Part shown: positions 26,726-34,697 of the stretch, one piece after another
Numbering within the stretch: position 1 is the first letter of the stretch
Layout of the letters: the number at the start of each line of letters is the position of its first letter
Assembly: GCF_013149785.1 (NCBI RefSeq)
Contig: NZ_JABEZU010000002.1
Coordinates: 744,001-808,000 of the forward strand
DNA from: Isoptericola halotolerans
GTDB taxonomy: Bacteria; Actinomycetota; Actinomycetes; Actinomycetales; Cellulomonadaceae
Reading direction: 5' to 3'
DNA length: 64,000 bases
Program-made: the position numbers and the translations under genes
The notes under the pieces: model-generated
Seen by the model: the letters and a program-made list of their open reading frames with translations, nothing else
The model's database searches: none
Told to the model about the DNA's origin: nothing

Positions 26726-28336
26726 GTGAGTACACCCGTCAGTTCCGAGAGTATCGCTGGGGGCAGGTCCGGCGCGACTGGTCTGGCCGCACTTGGCCGG
26801 AGCCGCAAGCAGTTGGCGGAGTTGGTCGATGCGGTGGGGGTCGCGCAGCCGTGTCAGCGGCCGGTGGTCAAGAAGTGCAGGACGGCGTCGGGCGAGGCGC
26901 GGGAGGTGTCGATCCGGTGTGGTACCCGGTTTCGTCGCCGCTGCCCGAGTTGCGCGCATCTCTACCGCGGTGATGTGCGAGCCGTGATGTACGACGGCCT
27001 GAACGTGATTCGTGATGCGGCGGAGGGTGTGGGCGACGCACTGTTTTTCTTGACCTTCACGGCGCCGTCCTTCGGCCGGACGCATCGTGCGGCCAAGGGC
27101 TACGAGAAGGGTGGTCGGCGGTGTGGGTGCGGGCGTCGGCACGAGCCGGGCAGCGCGTGGCGCGGGGTACCGCTGCGCTTCTCCGAGTACGACTACGTGT
27201 CCCAGGTCCCGTGGAACTACTGCGCGGGCCGACTGCTGTCGCGGACGATGGACGAGGTGGGAAGACTCCTTGAACTGGACGGCCGGCCGACCTACATCAC
27301 GGTGGCGGAGTACCAACAGCGCGGCGCTATCCACTTCCACACGCTGCTGCGGGTAAATCGACATCTGGTGCCGCAGATCAAGGCGGCGGTGCTGAAGGCC
27401 ACCGAGGCGACGAAGGTTTACGCGGGAGCGGGTACTACGGGCGACAAGATCGGGCGGGGCGAGCAGATCGACGTGAAGCACGTCGAGATGAAGACCGGTG
27501 CTGAGGCGTACAAGACGGCGGGGTACCTCGCGAAGCTCGTGGGGTACAGCGCGAAGGATCTGGGCCGGGATCTGCTGGACGAGTCGGCTGCGGCGGATGC
27601 TCTCGGGGTGGCGGAGCGTGCCCGCGCGGTCCACGTGGGCTTCATGCGGGGTGCTGTGTCAGACGCCATGTACGGCCTGGATGATGTGGGCGGTCTGCCA
27701 GCACCGAAGAAGGTCGGGGAGTCCCGTCAGTTCGCCACCCCGGCGGCTGACCTGCTGGATGGTCCGCCGTCCGCGATCTGGGCTCAGGTCCGCAAGAGCG
27801 TCGAAGGGCTTCGGGCGCATGCTGTCGAAGTCGGTCGGCGTGATCTAGTGCCGATGCCGAGCGTTGATGCCCTGGGCGGACTGGATGACGCCACTCTGGG
27901 TGCTTCGGCCGGGGTGGCTCCGTGGGATCGTGAGTCGGTCCCACCCGGTCGTGATGGTGCCGGACCAGGGCAGGGCGTGCTGGTCGAGGTCATCCGTGAC
28001 CGGGGACTGCGCTACGACCTTGTGGACCAGGACGTGGCTGACGACGTGGCGGCTGTGCCTGCTGAAGATGTGGGAGAGGTGGCACACCCTGCTGCCACGG
28101 GTCGGGTCCTGGAGCAGTGGGGGTGGCGGGGCCACGTGGTGAGGAAGAGTCGTCGGTGGGGCATGACGATGACGGAGTGTCGTGAGCGGCGCCGTCGTCA
28201 TGCTGCCGAGCAGCGCGAGACGATGGGATGCGTTGAGGCCGTCGAGTGGCTGCCTGGCACGAGGGTGATGGAGCGCACCGAGTGGGAGGACCTGATCGCA
28301 GCGGCCAGTGCTGCGGTTCCCAGACCACACGGTTAA
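26726..28336 (+). CDS. Replication initiator, RepSA-like HUH endonuclease
   Basis: 536 residues, GTG start. A Cys-rich zinc-binding segment (CGTRFRRRCPSCAHLYRGD), motif 1 FFLTFTAPSFG, the metal-binding HUH motif IHFHTLL (His203, His205) and the catalytic tyrosine region EAYKTAGYLAKLVGY (Tyr262, Tyr267). These make it a rolling-circle initiator of the type carried by AICEs and actinobacterial plasmids, nicking one strand at the element's origin after excision. The C-terminal 200 residues are less conserved and mostly polar. It opens the left side of the element; 137 bases without a clear gene follow (28337-28474). Confidence 0.88.
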   Translation: MSTPVSSESIAGGRSGATGLAALGRSRKQLAELVDAVGVAQPCQRPVVKKCRTASGEAREVSIRCGTRFRRRCPSCAHLYRGDVRAVMYDGLNVIRDAAEGVGDALFFLTFTAPSFGRTHRAAKGYEKGGRRCGCGRRHEPGSAWRGVPLRFSEYDYVSQVPWNYCAGRLLSRTMDEVGRLLELDGRPTYITVAEYQQRGAIHFHTLLRVNRHLVPQIKAAVLKATEATKVYAGAGTTGDKIGRGEQIDVKHVEMKTGAEAYKTAGYLAKLVGYSAKDLGRDLLDESAAADALGVAERARAVHVGFMRGAVSDAMYGLDDVGGLPAPKKVGESRQFATPAADLLDGPPSAIWAQVRKSVEGLRAHAVEVGRRDLVPMPSVDALGGLDDATLGASAGVAPWDRESVPPGRDGAGPGQGVLVEVIRDRGLRYDLVDQDVADDVAAVPAEDVGEVAHPAATGRVLEQWGWRGHVVRKSRRWGMTMTECRERRRRHAAEQRETMGCVEAVEWLPGTRVMERTEWEDLIAAASAAVPRPHG

Positions 28337-28474
28337 GCGAGTAGTCGGCCTGGTGGCAACCCCCGCGCGGAGCGAAGGGAAGCGGGTGCGGACCCGGCGC
28401 AGTGGGCGCCTAGTGTAGGCCGTTGCGCGGGTATCCGGGCAGAGATAGTCCACCACGGGAAAGAGCAGCCGAAG

Positions 28475-28687
28475 TTGCTTTCCGACGGTTTCTACTCGCT
28501 TGAGGAGATGGTTCGCCTTTTGCTTCGCCACCGGCTAGGTGTCGCCTCCGAAGCGTGGCCGCTGGACATTCAAGAGACCAACCTAAAGCGTCCGCTTGGG
28601 AAGGTCGCCGAGCGGCTTAGGGGAAAGGCGAAGGTCACGATGCGCCTACTGCACGATCGAGACGCGGCAGAGTCGCCCGACGGCTGA
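28475..28687 (+). CDS. Small hypothetical protein of the element
   Basis: 70 residues from a TTG start, basic and helical in its second half (ERLRGKAKVTMRLLHDR). ATG at 28508 (MVRLLLRH) is an alternative start. Its stop overlaps the next small gene by one base (TGATG). No family recognised; the overlap is the main reason to believe it. Confidence 0.4.
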   Translation: MLSDGFYSLEEMVRLLLRHRLGVASEAWPLDIQETNLKRPLGKVAERLRGKAKVTMRLLHDRDAAESPDG

Positions 28688-28950
28688 TGGAGCGCCCCGC
28701 GTACTGGCCCGCCCCTGAGCATCTGATGCGCCGCGAGGGATCGATCATCGGCCCGCACAGGGACGACGCGGACCAGGTTCTGGCGGCCGCTGCGTTCCGC
28801 CGTTCGCTGCTCCGGGGCCCGACCCCGGCCGCGGTCGACAGCGACGGCTTGCCGTCGCTGAACGCGCACGACATCATCCGGGGTGTGTTCAACCCCGTAT
28901 CGAAAGATCCGCCTGCAACCTGGGGCGCGACTAGAGTCCACGGCCTGTGA
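28687..28950 (+). CDS. Small hypothetical protein of the element
   Basis: 87 residues (MERPAYWPAPEHLMRREG). Coupled to the preceding gene by a one-base overlap. The middle (DADQVLAAAAFRRSLLRG, then NAHDIIRGVFNP) is helical. Its 3' end overlaps the convergent HAD gene by 20 bases. No family recognised. Confidence 0.45.
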   Translation: MERPAYWPAPEHLMRREGSIIGPHRDDADQVLAAAAFRRSLLRGPTPAAVDSDGLPSLNAHDIIRGVFNPVSKDPPATWGATRVHGL

Positions 28951-29422
28951 GGAACCGGTGGGCCTTGTCGAGCAGTGGGGCGGTGAGGCCGACACGGGGT
29001 GGTACTTGCAGGAGCATCGGTTGGCCCTGGGCGTAGTGCTCGGTCACGTAGTGCTGTCGCTCCTGAGTGAGGTCGTCGTCGATCCACGCGAACCGGGTTC
29101 CGCCTGCGAGGCAGCGTTGAACGGTCTTCAGCTTAGGCCAGGTGTCGTGTGGCTCGTCGCTGATCGGGACCTCGCCGAGCAGGGGGAAGTCGTCGAGCCC
29201 GAGAACGGGGGAGACCGTGCGTGCATCCTGCCCCCAGGACGTCAGCCATCGCAGTTCCACCAGCCCACGACGGCTGATGCCGTTCAGGTGCGCGATGACG
29301 TCGGGTCGGTACAGGAGCCGGTATCTCCCGACATGTGCCAGGGCCAGGTCATCGGTGGGCTCATCGCCGTACGGGCTGACGACACCGTCGAAGTCGAGGA
29401 GCAACATAGGTGGGCTGCTCAT
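28931..29422 (-). CDS. HAD-superfamily protein (Swiss-Army-Knife RNA-repair-like HAD domain)
   Basis: 163 residues. HAD motif I is LLLDFDGVVSPYG (nucleophile and general acid Asp), a Ser/Thr motif II may be WLTSWGQDA, motif III Lys is in DTWPKLKTVQ, and motif IV is FAWIDDDLT. No large cap domain. Stand-alone proteins of this shape are usually annotated as HAD domain in Swiss Army Knife RNA repair proteins. Cargo of the element, transcribed against the transfer operon. It could be a small phosphatase or nucleic-acid end-processing enzyme; substrate unknown. Confidence 0.75.
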   Translation of the reverse strand: MSSPPMLLLDFDGVVSPYGDEPTDDLALAHVGRYRLLYRPDVIAHLNGISRRGLVELRWLTSWGQDARTVSPVLGLDDFPLLGEVPISDEPHDTWPKLKTVQRCLAGGTRFAWIDDDLTQERQHYVTEHYAQGQPMLLQVPPRVGLTAPLLDKAHRFLTGRGL

Positions 29423-29481
29423 CGGAGCCTCCCGGGCCCATGCGTCGATGATGCGCCTGGAGGTGTCACGGGCTGTGGACT

Positions 29482-29907
29482 CTAGTCGCGGTTGGTGCTA
29501 GTACGGCGGACTTCGAGCGTGATGGGGTCGCGGAGTCTCGTGCCGTGCAGGACGGATAGGACGCGGGAGAGGGCCCGCTCGATGGTGGGTTCGTCGAGCG
29601 TGGCGACCACTTCGGTGTGCCCGAGCGGGTGCTCGCTGATCGTGGCGTGGTAGTCGCCGATCGCGACGGCAAGGGTGTCGTCCTCGGGGTCCGGGGATCC
29701 GGTGTAGGTGACGGTGACGGTGTACGTCGTGCTGGTACGGCCCACCAGGTCGTCGCCGCGGGTCCTAGCGTCGTCGGCGGACGCTACGTGACCTCGGGCG
29801 AGTGCCTTCAACCACTCGGGCGTACGCCGTCCCCGTCGCTGATCGATGGTGACGCGTGCTCGTGCGGCAGCGCGTAGTTCTCGTGGCGAGGTTGGACGTT
29901 CCGTCAT
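29482..29907 (-). CDS. Hypothetical protein of the element
   Basis: 141 residues from ATG at 29907 (MTERPTSPRELRAAARARV). Basic helical N-terminus, then a beta-rich region with STTYTVTVTYTGSPDPEDDTLAVAIGDYHATI. The frame stays open upstream through the 18-bp repeat array to 30102, coding PMGGWG repeats, but that extension is best read as non-coding. Same strand as the HAD gene, 59 bases apart, so the pair may form a cargo operon. No family recognised. Confidence 0.5.
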   Translation of the reverse strand: MTERPTSPRELRAAARARVTIDQRRGRRTPEWLKALARGHVASADDARTRGDDLVGRTSTTYTVTVTYTGSPDPEDDTLAVAIGDYHATISEHPLGHTEVVATLDEPTIERALSRVLSVLHGTRLRDPITLEVRRTSTNRD

Positions 29908-29975
29908 GCGATGACCGTAGGCATGCGATCCGGGCTGCGCGACCACATGTTCCACCCGAGTGCGTGTGGTCGGGG

Positions 29976-30078
29976 CCATGGGTCCACACCCACCCATGGG
30001 TCCCCACCCACCCATGGGTCCACACCCACCCATGGGTCCCCACCCACCCATGGGTCCCCACCCACCCATGGGTGGGTG
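29976..30078. repeat. Six 18-bp tandem repeats with ACCCATGGGT cores, ending in a 20-bp palindrome
   Basis: CCATGGGT recurs at exact 18-base intervals (ATG at 29978, 29996, 30014, 30032, 30050 and 30068). The unit is CCCATGGGTCCNCACCCA, and each core ACCCATGGGT is itself palindromic. The last copy extends to the perfect 20-bp palindrome CACCCACCCATGGGTGGGTG at 30059-30078. The array lies between the leftward cargo genes and the rightward transfer operon, the place for a replication iteron, a clt-type transfer site or a regulator-binding array. Confidence 0.85.
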
Positions 30079-30144
30079 ATGGGTACTCCAGTAGGCCGAC
30101 AATTAGCAATGTGGACAGTTAGTCACGTGTCTATGATGGGGCAT

Positions 30145-30164
30145 CACCCACCCATGGGTGGGTG
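30145..30164. repeat. Second 20-bp CACCCACCCATGGGTGGGTG palindrome
   Basis: A separate perfect copy of the 20-bp palindrome that ends the tandem array, 66 bases further on. Confidence 0.85.
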
Positions 30165-30206
30165 TGATTGATGGATGGTGCGGGTGCTCGTGGGAGGGCG
30201 CGTTAT

Positions 30207-30234
30207 GGGGGGGGGGGTGCCCACCCATGGGTGG
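30207..30234. repeat. G11 tract and third, shorter palindrome
   Basis: Eleven consecutive G at 30207-30217 are followed by the 14-bp palindrome CCACCCATGGGTGG at 30221-30234. The G-run may be variable in length or an assembly weak point. Confidence 0.75.
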
Positions 30235-30559
30235 TCTCTGGTCTATGGAGGTGCGCGACCTCAGTCGTCGTTTCCCCTGCCTCGCACCTGCTGTGCTTGC
30301 AGTGCTATGACCTGGGCTGTCGTGCGCGATGTGGAGATTCGGTGAGAAAATATCGACGTGATGCACGGGGCAACTAACTGTCCTGACCTGCACAGATGAT
30401 ATGACAATGCGTCGCAATGCCGTATTCACAAGCCTATTGCAGCAGGTCCCATCGCCGAGATCGTGGCATACGGGTGTGCGAGGGTCTGTGCGGAACCGAG
30501 AAACGGCTCGGTCTACGAGGTTCACGTGGATCTCGTGCACAGATGAGGAGGGACGCAGA
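30235..30559 (+). other. Intergenic leader before the transfer operon
   Basis: About 325 bases without a convincing gene and clearly less GC-rich than the flanks (for example GAGAAAATATCGACG near 30351 and GATGATATGACAATG near 30395). TATGAC or GATATG near 30398 could be a -10 element for the rightward operon. No stable hairpin or known riboswitch was recognised. Confidence 0.35.
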
Positions 30560-30949
30560 ATGCCGACGTACGCGGTGGATGGGAAGCGACAGGACATGGT
30601 CGCGACCGGTGTGGTGGAGCCGGAGATGGAGTGGTTCAAGAATGCTGAGGGGCAGTGGCGCTCCGGCGATGTGCAGGCTCGTCAGGAGGGCACGGGGCTG
30701 CCGCTCTGGGGTGTCGAGGTCGCCTATGCCTCCGAGGAGTGGGGGCGGGTGGAGACCGTCACGGCGATGGTGGTGGTGGGGTCGGCGACGCAGCCCGCTC
30801 CGTCGAAGTTCGCCCCGGTGACCTTTGGCGACCTGGTGGTGAGTGTGCGGGTCGACCGGAATAAGAAGCTGCGGGAGTCGTGGGTGGCGGGGAGCGTCGA
30901 CCTGCCAGCAGGAAAGGCGCCTCGGTCGGCGGGTGCCTCGGATGCCTGA
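30560..30949 (+). CDS. SCO3933-like small regulatory protein (tentative)
   Basis: 129 residues with GAGGAGGG before ATG. The pattern ATGVVEPEMEWFKNAEGQWRSGDVQARQEGTGLPLWGVEVAY followed by strands VETVTAMVVVGSA and FGDLVVSVRV resembles the SCO3933 family found next to tra genes on AICEs: a short beta-rich domain with a conserved G-x-P-L-W motif. First gene of a six-gene overlapping operon running to the integrase. Role unknown, probably in control of transfer or replication. Confidence 0.6.
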   Translation: MPTYAVDGKRQDMVATGVVEPEMEWFKNAEGQWRSGDVQARQEGTGLPLWGVEVAYASEEWGRVETVTAMVVVGSATQPAPSKFAPVTFGDLVVSVRVDRNKKLRESWVAGSVDLPAGKAPRSAGASDA

Positions 30950-31769
30950 GGCGCAGGTCCGGGCTGTCTGGATTGCCGTGGTTGCCGCACTGCTTGGTGC
31001 GCTGGTCGCCGTGCCCTTCGCCTATGGGGCGGGCCTGGACCGAGGTGGGGAAGGGGCGCAGGGGCAGGCCGAGGCTTTCGTTGCAGAGCAGGAACTTCCA
31101 GATGGCGTGGTGGTCAGCATCTCCCGCAACTGCGGGGCTGTAGGCCTCACAGGGGTCGATCGAGACAGCGGGCTGCTCGAAGCGTCCGCCTGGGGTGCGT
31201 ATGGGACCCCTGAGCGAATGGGAGCTACTGACACCTACGCGTACATCGAGGCGAGCCCAGACGTCACGAGTGATGGCTCGCACGTCGTGGTTGGAAGGCG
31301 CGGCTCACTGGAGTGGGGCGACGACCCGCTGGCCGAGGCGGTCGGCTTCGCGACGGACCTCGTTTCGTCGTCGTCGGGGGTGCCGATGGAAGCTGCGAGC
31401 TTTGACGCGTGGTGGGCCGTGTCTATGGGGGCTCCATTGATGGGTAGCTGGCCCCGTGTTCTGGTCGATCCAAACCGCCAGGAACGTGTCATGAGACCTG
31501 GCTCTGACGACGCTCACGTCTGCCACTGGGAGGCTGTAGCGGGAGACCGTGAGGTCACAGTCAACGGTCTCGTCGAGGGACGGGATCTGGACCTGATCCT
31601 GGTTAACGTGCAGGCCAAGCCGCTAAGGGACCGCTCCCTCTTCGGCCAACCGGCGGCCTTGCGGGCGCACCGGATGACGATGGTGGGCCAGAACGAGACG
31701 GGGTCGTGGGCATCCCTGCAGGAGTCCGGCCCGGATACTGCGCACCACTGGCGGGGGGTGGCCCAGTGA
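30942..31769 (+). CDS. Membrane-anchored hypothetical protein of the transfer operon
   Basis: 275 residues. One N-terminal helix (about 8-28, VWIAVVAALLGALVAVPFAYG) with the rest outside the membrane or in the cytoplasm; contains two Cys (about 64 and 189). The start overlaps the preceding gene by eight bases and its stop overlaps the FtsK-type gene (GTGA), so it is tied to the transfer machine. By position it could be a spread (Spd)-type or pore-accessory protein. I do not recognise the family. Confidence 0.65.
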   Translation: MPEAQVRAVWIAVVAALLGALVAVPFAYGAGLDRGGEGAQGQAEAFVAEQELPDGVVVSISRNCGAVGLTGVDRDSGLLEASAWGAYGTPERMGATDTYAYIEASPDVTSDGSHVVVGRRGSLEWGDDPLAEAVGFATDLVSSSSGVPMEAASFDAWWAVSMGAPLMGSWPRVLVDPNRQERVMRPGSDDAHVCHWEAVAGDREVTVNGLVEGRDLDLILVNVQAKPLRDRSLFGQPAALRAHRMTMVGQNETGSWASLQESGPDTAHHWRGVAQ

Positions 31770-33100
31770 GAACGATCGGACGTGTCGTGCTCGCCCTGCT
31801 CGCGCTCACATTGCTCTACAGGTGGGCGACGTCCATTCCTCGGGACATCGTGGCGGGCCTGCTCGGTCTGGTCGCGTTGTTGGTGCTGCTACGGCGCCTG
31901 CTGCGGCGAGGGCTCCGCCGCTTGCGTGTCGGGTTGACGCTGTGGCGCCGGTTCGGACGGCGTGGCGGACGCATCGTGAAGCTGGCCCTGAGGGACTGGC
32001 CGGAGGTCGCCGAGCGCTCCGGCCTGACGCGGCGTGCGCGCGACCAGCACGGCGCCAGCGTTAGAGAAGTGCCTCTGGTTCGACACGTGGACCTCAACAA
32101 CGGCAACGCGGTCCTGGAGGTCGAGCCAGTGGGTGGTTCCATCGCGGAGTACTCCGCGCGGGCTGCCGCGCTGGCGGGAGCGTTCGGCGCCGTGCGGGTG
32201 AGCATTGAGCCGGGTCGGTCACCTGGAATGGTGCGCCTGACAGTCGTCGACGCCGACCCCTTGTCCGACACGAGGGTGTCAACGAACCCGTACGTGGTGG
32301 GCGATGGCGTGCGCGTCGCGTTGGGGGTGTTCGAAGACGGTTCGCCATGGGAGCACGACTGGGTTGACGCCTCCCACGTGGCCCTCCAGGGTGCAACGCG
32401 CTCTGGGAAGAGTGTCATTACATACAGCTTGCTCGGGGGCGTCGCGGGCCGTGATGACGTGATCGTGACCGGCGTCGATCCTACGGGCGTCCTGTTTAGG
32501 CCCTGGCTGAATCACCCAGCTTCGGACCTGCGGGTCAGCGGGACGCGAGATATGTCAGCAGCAGCCGCAGTGCTTCACCGGCTGACCGAGATCGTGGACG
32601 CGCGAATTGCGGCGCTGGGTGACCGGGACAAGGTCGAGGCATTCTCGGCGGAGGAACCCTTGCTCTTGGTCGTGCTGGAGGAATACCCGGGGGTTCTCGC
32701 TGCTTCGATGGCGGAGGACGCAGGTCAGGCACGCAAGCCAGCTGAGCGGGTTCAACCCAGGATCAAGCGCAGTGTTCAGCGCCTCGTCCAGGAAGGGGCG
32801 AAGGTCGGGGTCAGAGTCCTCATCCTTGCGCAGCGCATGGACGCCGAGATCATCGGAGGCGCGGAGCGGTCGAACCTTGGTACACGCGTCTCGATGCGTG
32901 TGGATGCCCCGGAAGCGGTCCGAATGCTCCATCCGCAGGCACCGCAGGACGTGCCGGAGCGGATGACATATGCGAGCCCTGGCGTCGCATATGTGGATGT
33001 TCCTGGTCGTGGCGGTCGGTGGACGAAGGCGAATCTTATGGAGTACGGCGACTATCTCGCTGTCGTTCGGGGAGAGAACAAGAATGTGGTGCCGTCGTGA
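31766..33100 (+). CDS. FtsK/SpoIIIE-type DNA translocase (AICE Tra protein)
   Basis: 444 residues, GTG start in a GTGA overlap. Two membrane helices near the N-terminus (about 5-22 and 28-45), a basic linker, and a P-loop motor with Walker A GATRSGKS (209-216) and Walker B LLLVVLEEYPG (about 305). A later block, LILAQRMDAEIIGGAERSNLGTRVSMRV, is typical of FtsK-type transfer proteins. Such proteins assemble as hexamers and pump double-stranded DNA between mycelial or neighbouring cells without a relaxase. No C-terminal winged-helix gamma domain is obvious, so recognition of the transfer site may use another element-encoded factor or the short tail. Confidence 0.88.
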   Translation: MRTIGRVVLALLALTLLYRWATSIPRDIVAGLLGLVALLVLLRRLLRRGLRRLRVGLTLWRRFGRRGGRIVKLALRDWPEVAERSGLTRRARDQHGASVREVPLVRHVDLNNGNAVLEVEPVGGSIAEYSARAAALAGAFGAVRVSIEPGRSPGMVRLTVVDADPLSDTRVSTNPYVVGDGVRVALGVFEDGSPWEHDWVDASHVALQGATRSGKSVITYSLLGGVAGRDDVIVTGVDPTGVLFRPWLNHPASDLRVSGTRDMSAAAAVLHRLTEIVDARIAALGDRDKVEAFSAEEPLLLVVLEEYPGVLAASMAEDAGQARKPAERVQPRIKRSVQRLVQEGAKVGVRVLILAQRMDAEIIGGAERSNLGTRVSMRVDAPEAVRMLHPQAPQDVPERMTYASPGVAYVDVPGRGGRWTKANLMEYGDYLAVVRGENKNVVPS

Positions 33101-33306
33101 TCGAGAAGAGAGGCGAGAAGGACTGCGAGGGCATGCTCAAAGTGTCCGACGTCGCGGCGGTCTTGAACGTGTCGACGTGGCAGGTTCGTCACCTCGTTCG
33201 TGGGAGGGGCCTGCCTGCCTACCGGGTCGGCGACCAACTCCGAATCGCACCCGATGACCTGAAGGCGTGGTTGGAGAGCAACCAGGAAGGCGGTACTGAT
33301 GCCTGA
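33097..33306 (+). CDS. Excisionase-like helix-turn-helix protein 1
   Basis: 69 residues from GTG at 33097 (GTGA overlap with tra). MLKVSDVAAVLNVSTWQVRHLVRGRGLPAYRVGDQLRIAPDDLKAWLES is a MerR-like/Xis winged helix of the AlpA-excisionase type (HTH_17). Such proteins bend DNA at att arm sites and direct the integrase toward excision. Overlaps the next HTH gene by eight bases. Confidence 0.82.
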   Translation: MIEKRGEKDCEGMLKVSDVAAVLNVSTWQVRHLVRGRGLPAYRVGDQLRIAPDDLKAWLESNQEGGTDA

Positions 33307-33505
33307 TCTGCGAGAGCGGCAGGTTGTCCTGACCCAGGGCGAGGTCGCGACTCTGCTCCGCGTGCCGGAAGGGACGCTGCAGGACCTCGCGCGACGTGGA
33401 GATGACAGCATTCCGCGTCCGTGGAAGGTGGGGCGGGCTTGGCGCTGGGCGGCCGACGACGTGTACGCGTATGTCGAGTCCCGCGGGCGGGTGACCTCTG
33501 CGTGA
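33299..33505 (+). CDS. Excisionase-like helix-turn-helix protein 2
   Basis: 68 residues. A second HTH_17-type domain, VVLTQGEVATLLRVPEGTLQDLARRG, then a wing RPWKVGRAWRWAADDVYAYVESRG. Only distantly like its neighbour, so not a recent duplication. Its stop lies in the GTGA overlap with the integrase start. Two adjacent Xis-like genes on one small element are uncommon. Confidence 0.8.
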   Translation: MPDLRERQVVLTQGEVATLLRVPEGTLQDLARRGDDSIPRPWKVGRAWRWAADDVYAYVESRGRVTSA

Positions 33506-34680
33506 GCGTGACGAAGCGTACCCGCCTCGGAGTCGACGGTAGTGCCCGTGTCGTGTGGCGAGCGCGGGCCTGGACATATCCGCCTCATGGTGAGCGCAGG
33601 GAGGTCGAGAAGACGTTTAGAACGCGCCGTGAGGCCCTGGCCTGGGAGCGGGAGGCGGCCTTGTCGGCTCGTGGTCGAGACGTCGTGGTTGAACGGCTGC
33701 GGCTTGCGGACGCAGGGCTCTGGGAGCGGGCGGAGCCGGTGCTGCGGTCGCGTCTGTCTCCGAAGACTCTGGACCACTACCGCCGGGGGTACGCGGCGCG
33801 GGTGCTGCCGACACTCGGCGGGCTCGCGCTCGGTGACCTCGCGGTCGGGGACGTCGAGCGCGCGATGGCCTCGTGGGCTGCTGAGGGTGCGGGCCCGTCG
33901 ACGGTCCGGCAGGCGCGTCTTGCGCTCAGTGCTGTCCTCAACGTCGCGGTCCGGGACGGGCTGCTTCGGGCGAACCCGGCGCGCGACGCTCGTCGTCCGG
34001 TAGGGGACTTGGCGGCTCGTCGGGCTCGTCGGGTCGGTCAGACCCTCACGCCGAGCCAGGTGCGGGCCCTGGTGGCTACGATCCGCCGTGTGGCGGGCGA
34101 CCCGTACGCGACGATGGCGGATCTCGCGGCCGGGTCAGGGCTCCGGTATGGGGAACTCGCGGCGCTCCGGTGCGGGGACGTCGACACAGCGGCCGGGACG
34201 CTCCATGTTCGGCAGGCGGTCACGGAGGTGACGCGCGACGACGGTCCTGTGCCTGCGGGGCGCACCCGGGACGGCTCCCTCGTGTGGGGTGCACCGAAGG
34301 GTGGTCGGCAGCGTGTGACAGTCATCCCCGCGCACCTGCGGACGGTGTTGGCGTCGATGGTCGACGGCCGTCGATCGCATGAGCTGGTCTTCGTGTCGGT
34401 GCGCTCGGGGGAGGTGCCGCGTCCGATCCGGCGGAACACGTTCGCGCGGGCGACTCGCTGGACCGAGACGGTTCGAGGGCTCGGGTACCCGGGCTTTCGC
34501 ATCCACGACCTGCGGGCGTGCTTCATCACGAACAGCCTCGCGGCGGGTGTGCCCCCGCACGTCGTCCGGGAGATGGCTGGGCACCATGACCTGACCGTCA
34601 CGAACGGATACGCCCGGGCGCATGACGACGCGCTGACCAGGGCAGCCAAGCAGTTGGACGTGTGGTTCAAGACCGCGTGA
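33502..34680 (+). CDS. int: Tyrosine site-specific integrase
   Basis: 392 residues, GTG start overlapping the second HTH gene. An N-terminal arm-binding region (about 1-60), a SAM-like core-binding domain (about 60-175, SPKTLDHYRRGYAARVLPTLG) and the catalytic domain with the full residue set Arg215 (GLRYGEL), Lys266 (PKGGRQR), His335/Arg338 (HDLR), His361 (GHH) and Tyr370 (NGYAR). It recombines attP on the circle with the anticodon region of tRNA-Arg. The gene ends about 100 bases from attR, as usual for integrases adjacent to their site. Confidence 0.93.
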   Translation: MSVTKRTRLGVDGSARVVWRARAWTYPPHGERREVEKTFRTRREALAWEREAALSARGRDVVVERLRLADAGLWERAEPVLRSRLSPKTLDHYRRGYAARVLPTLGGLALGDLAVGDVERAMASWAAEGAGPSTVRQARLALSAVLNVAVRDGLLRANPARDARRPVGDLAARRARRVGQTLTPSQVRALVATIRRVAGDPYATMADLAAGSGLRYGELAALRCGDVDTAAGTLHVRQAVTEVTRDDGPVPAGRTRDGSLVWGAPKGGRQRVTVIPAHLRTVLASMVDGRRSHELVFVSVRSGEVPRPIRRNTFARATRWTETVRGLGYPGFRIHDLRACFITNSLAAGVPPHVVREMAGHHDLTVTNGYARAHDDALTRAAKQLDVWFKTA

Positions 34681-34697
34681 AGGACCCCCGCTCAGCA

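Noticed and set aside
29976-30078. Possible CRISPR array
   Set aside because: The 18-bp units abut directly with no unique spacers, and there are no cas genes.
29908-30102. N-terminal extension with six-residue PMGGWG/PMGGCG repeats on the minus strand
   Set aside because: The periodic peptide is only the translation of the 18-bp DNA repeat; ATG at 29907 gives a more ordinary protein, and the palindromes argue for a DNA-level function.
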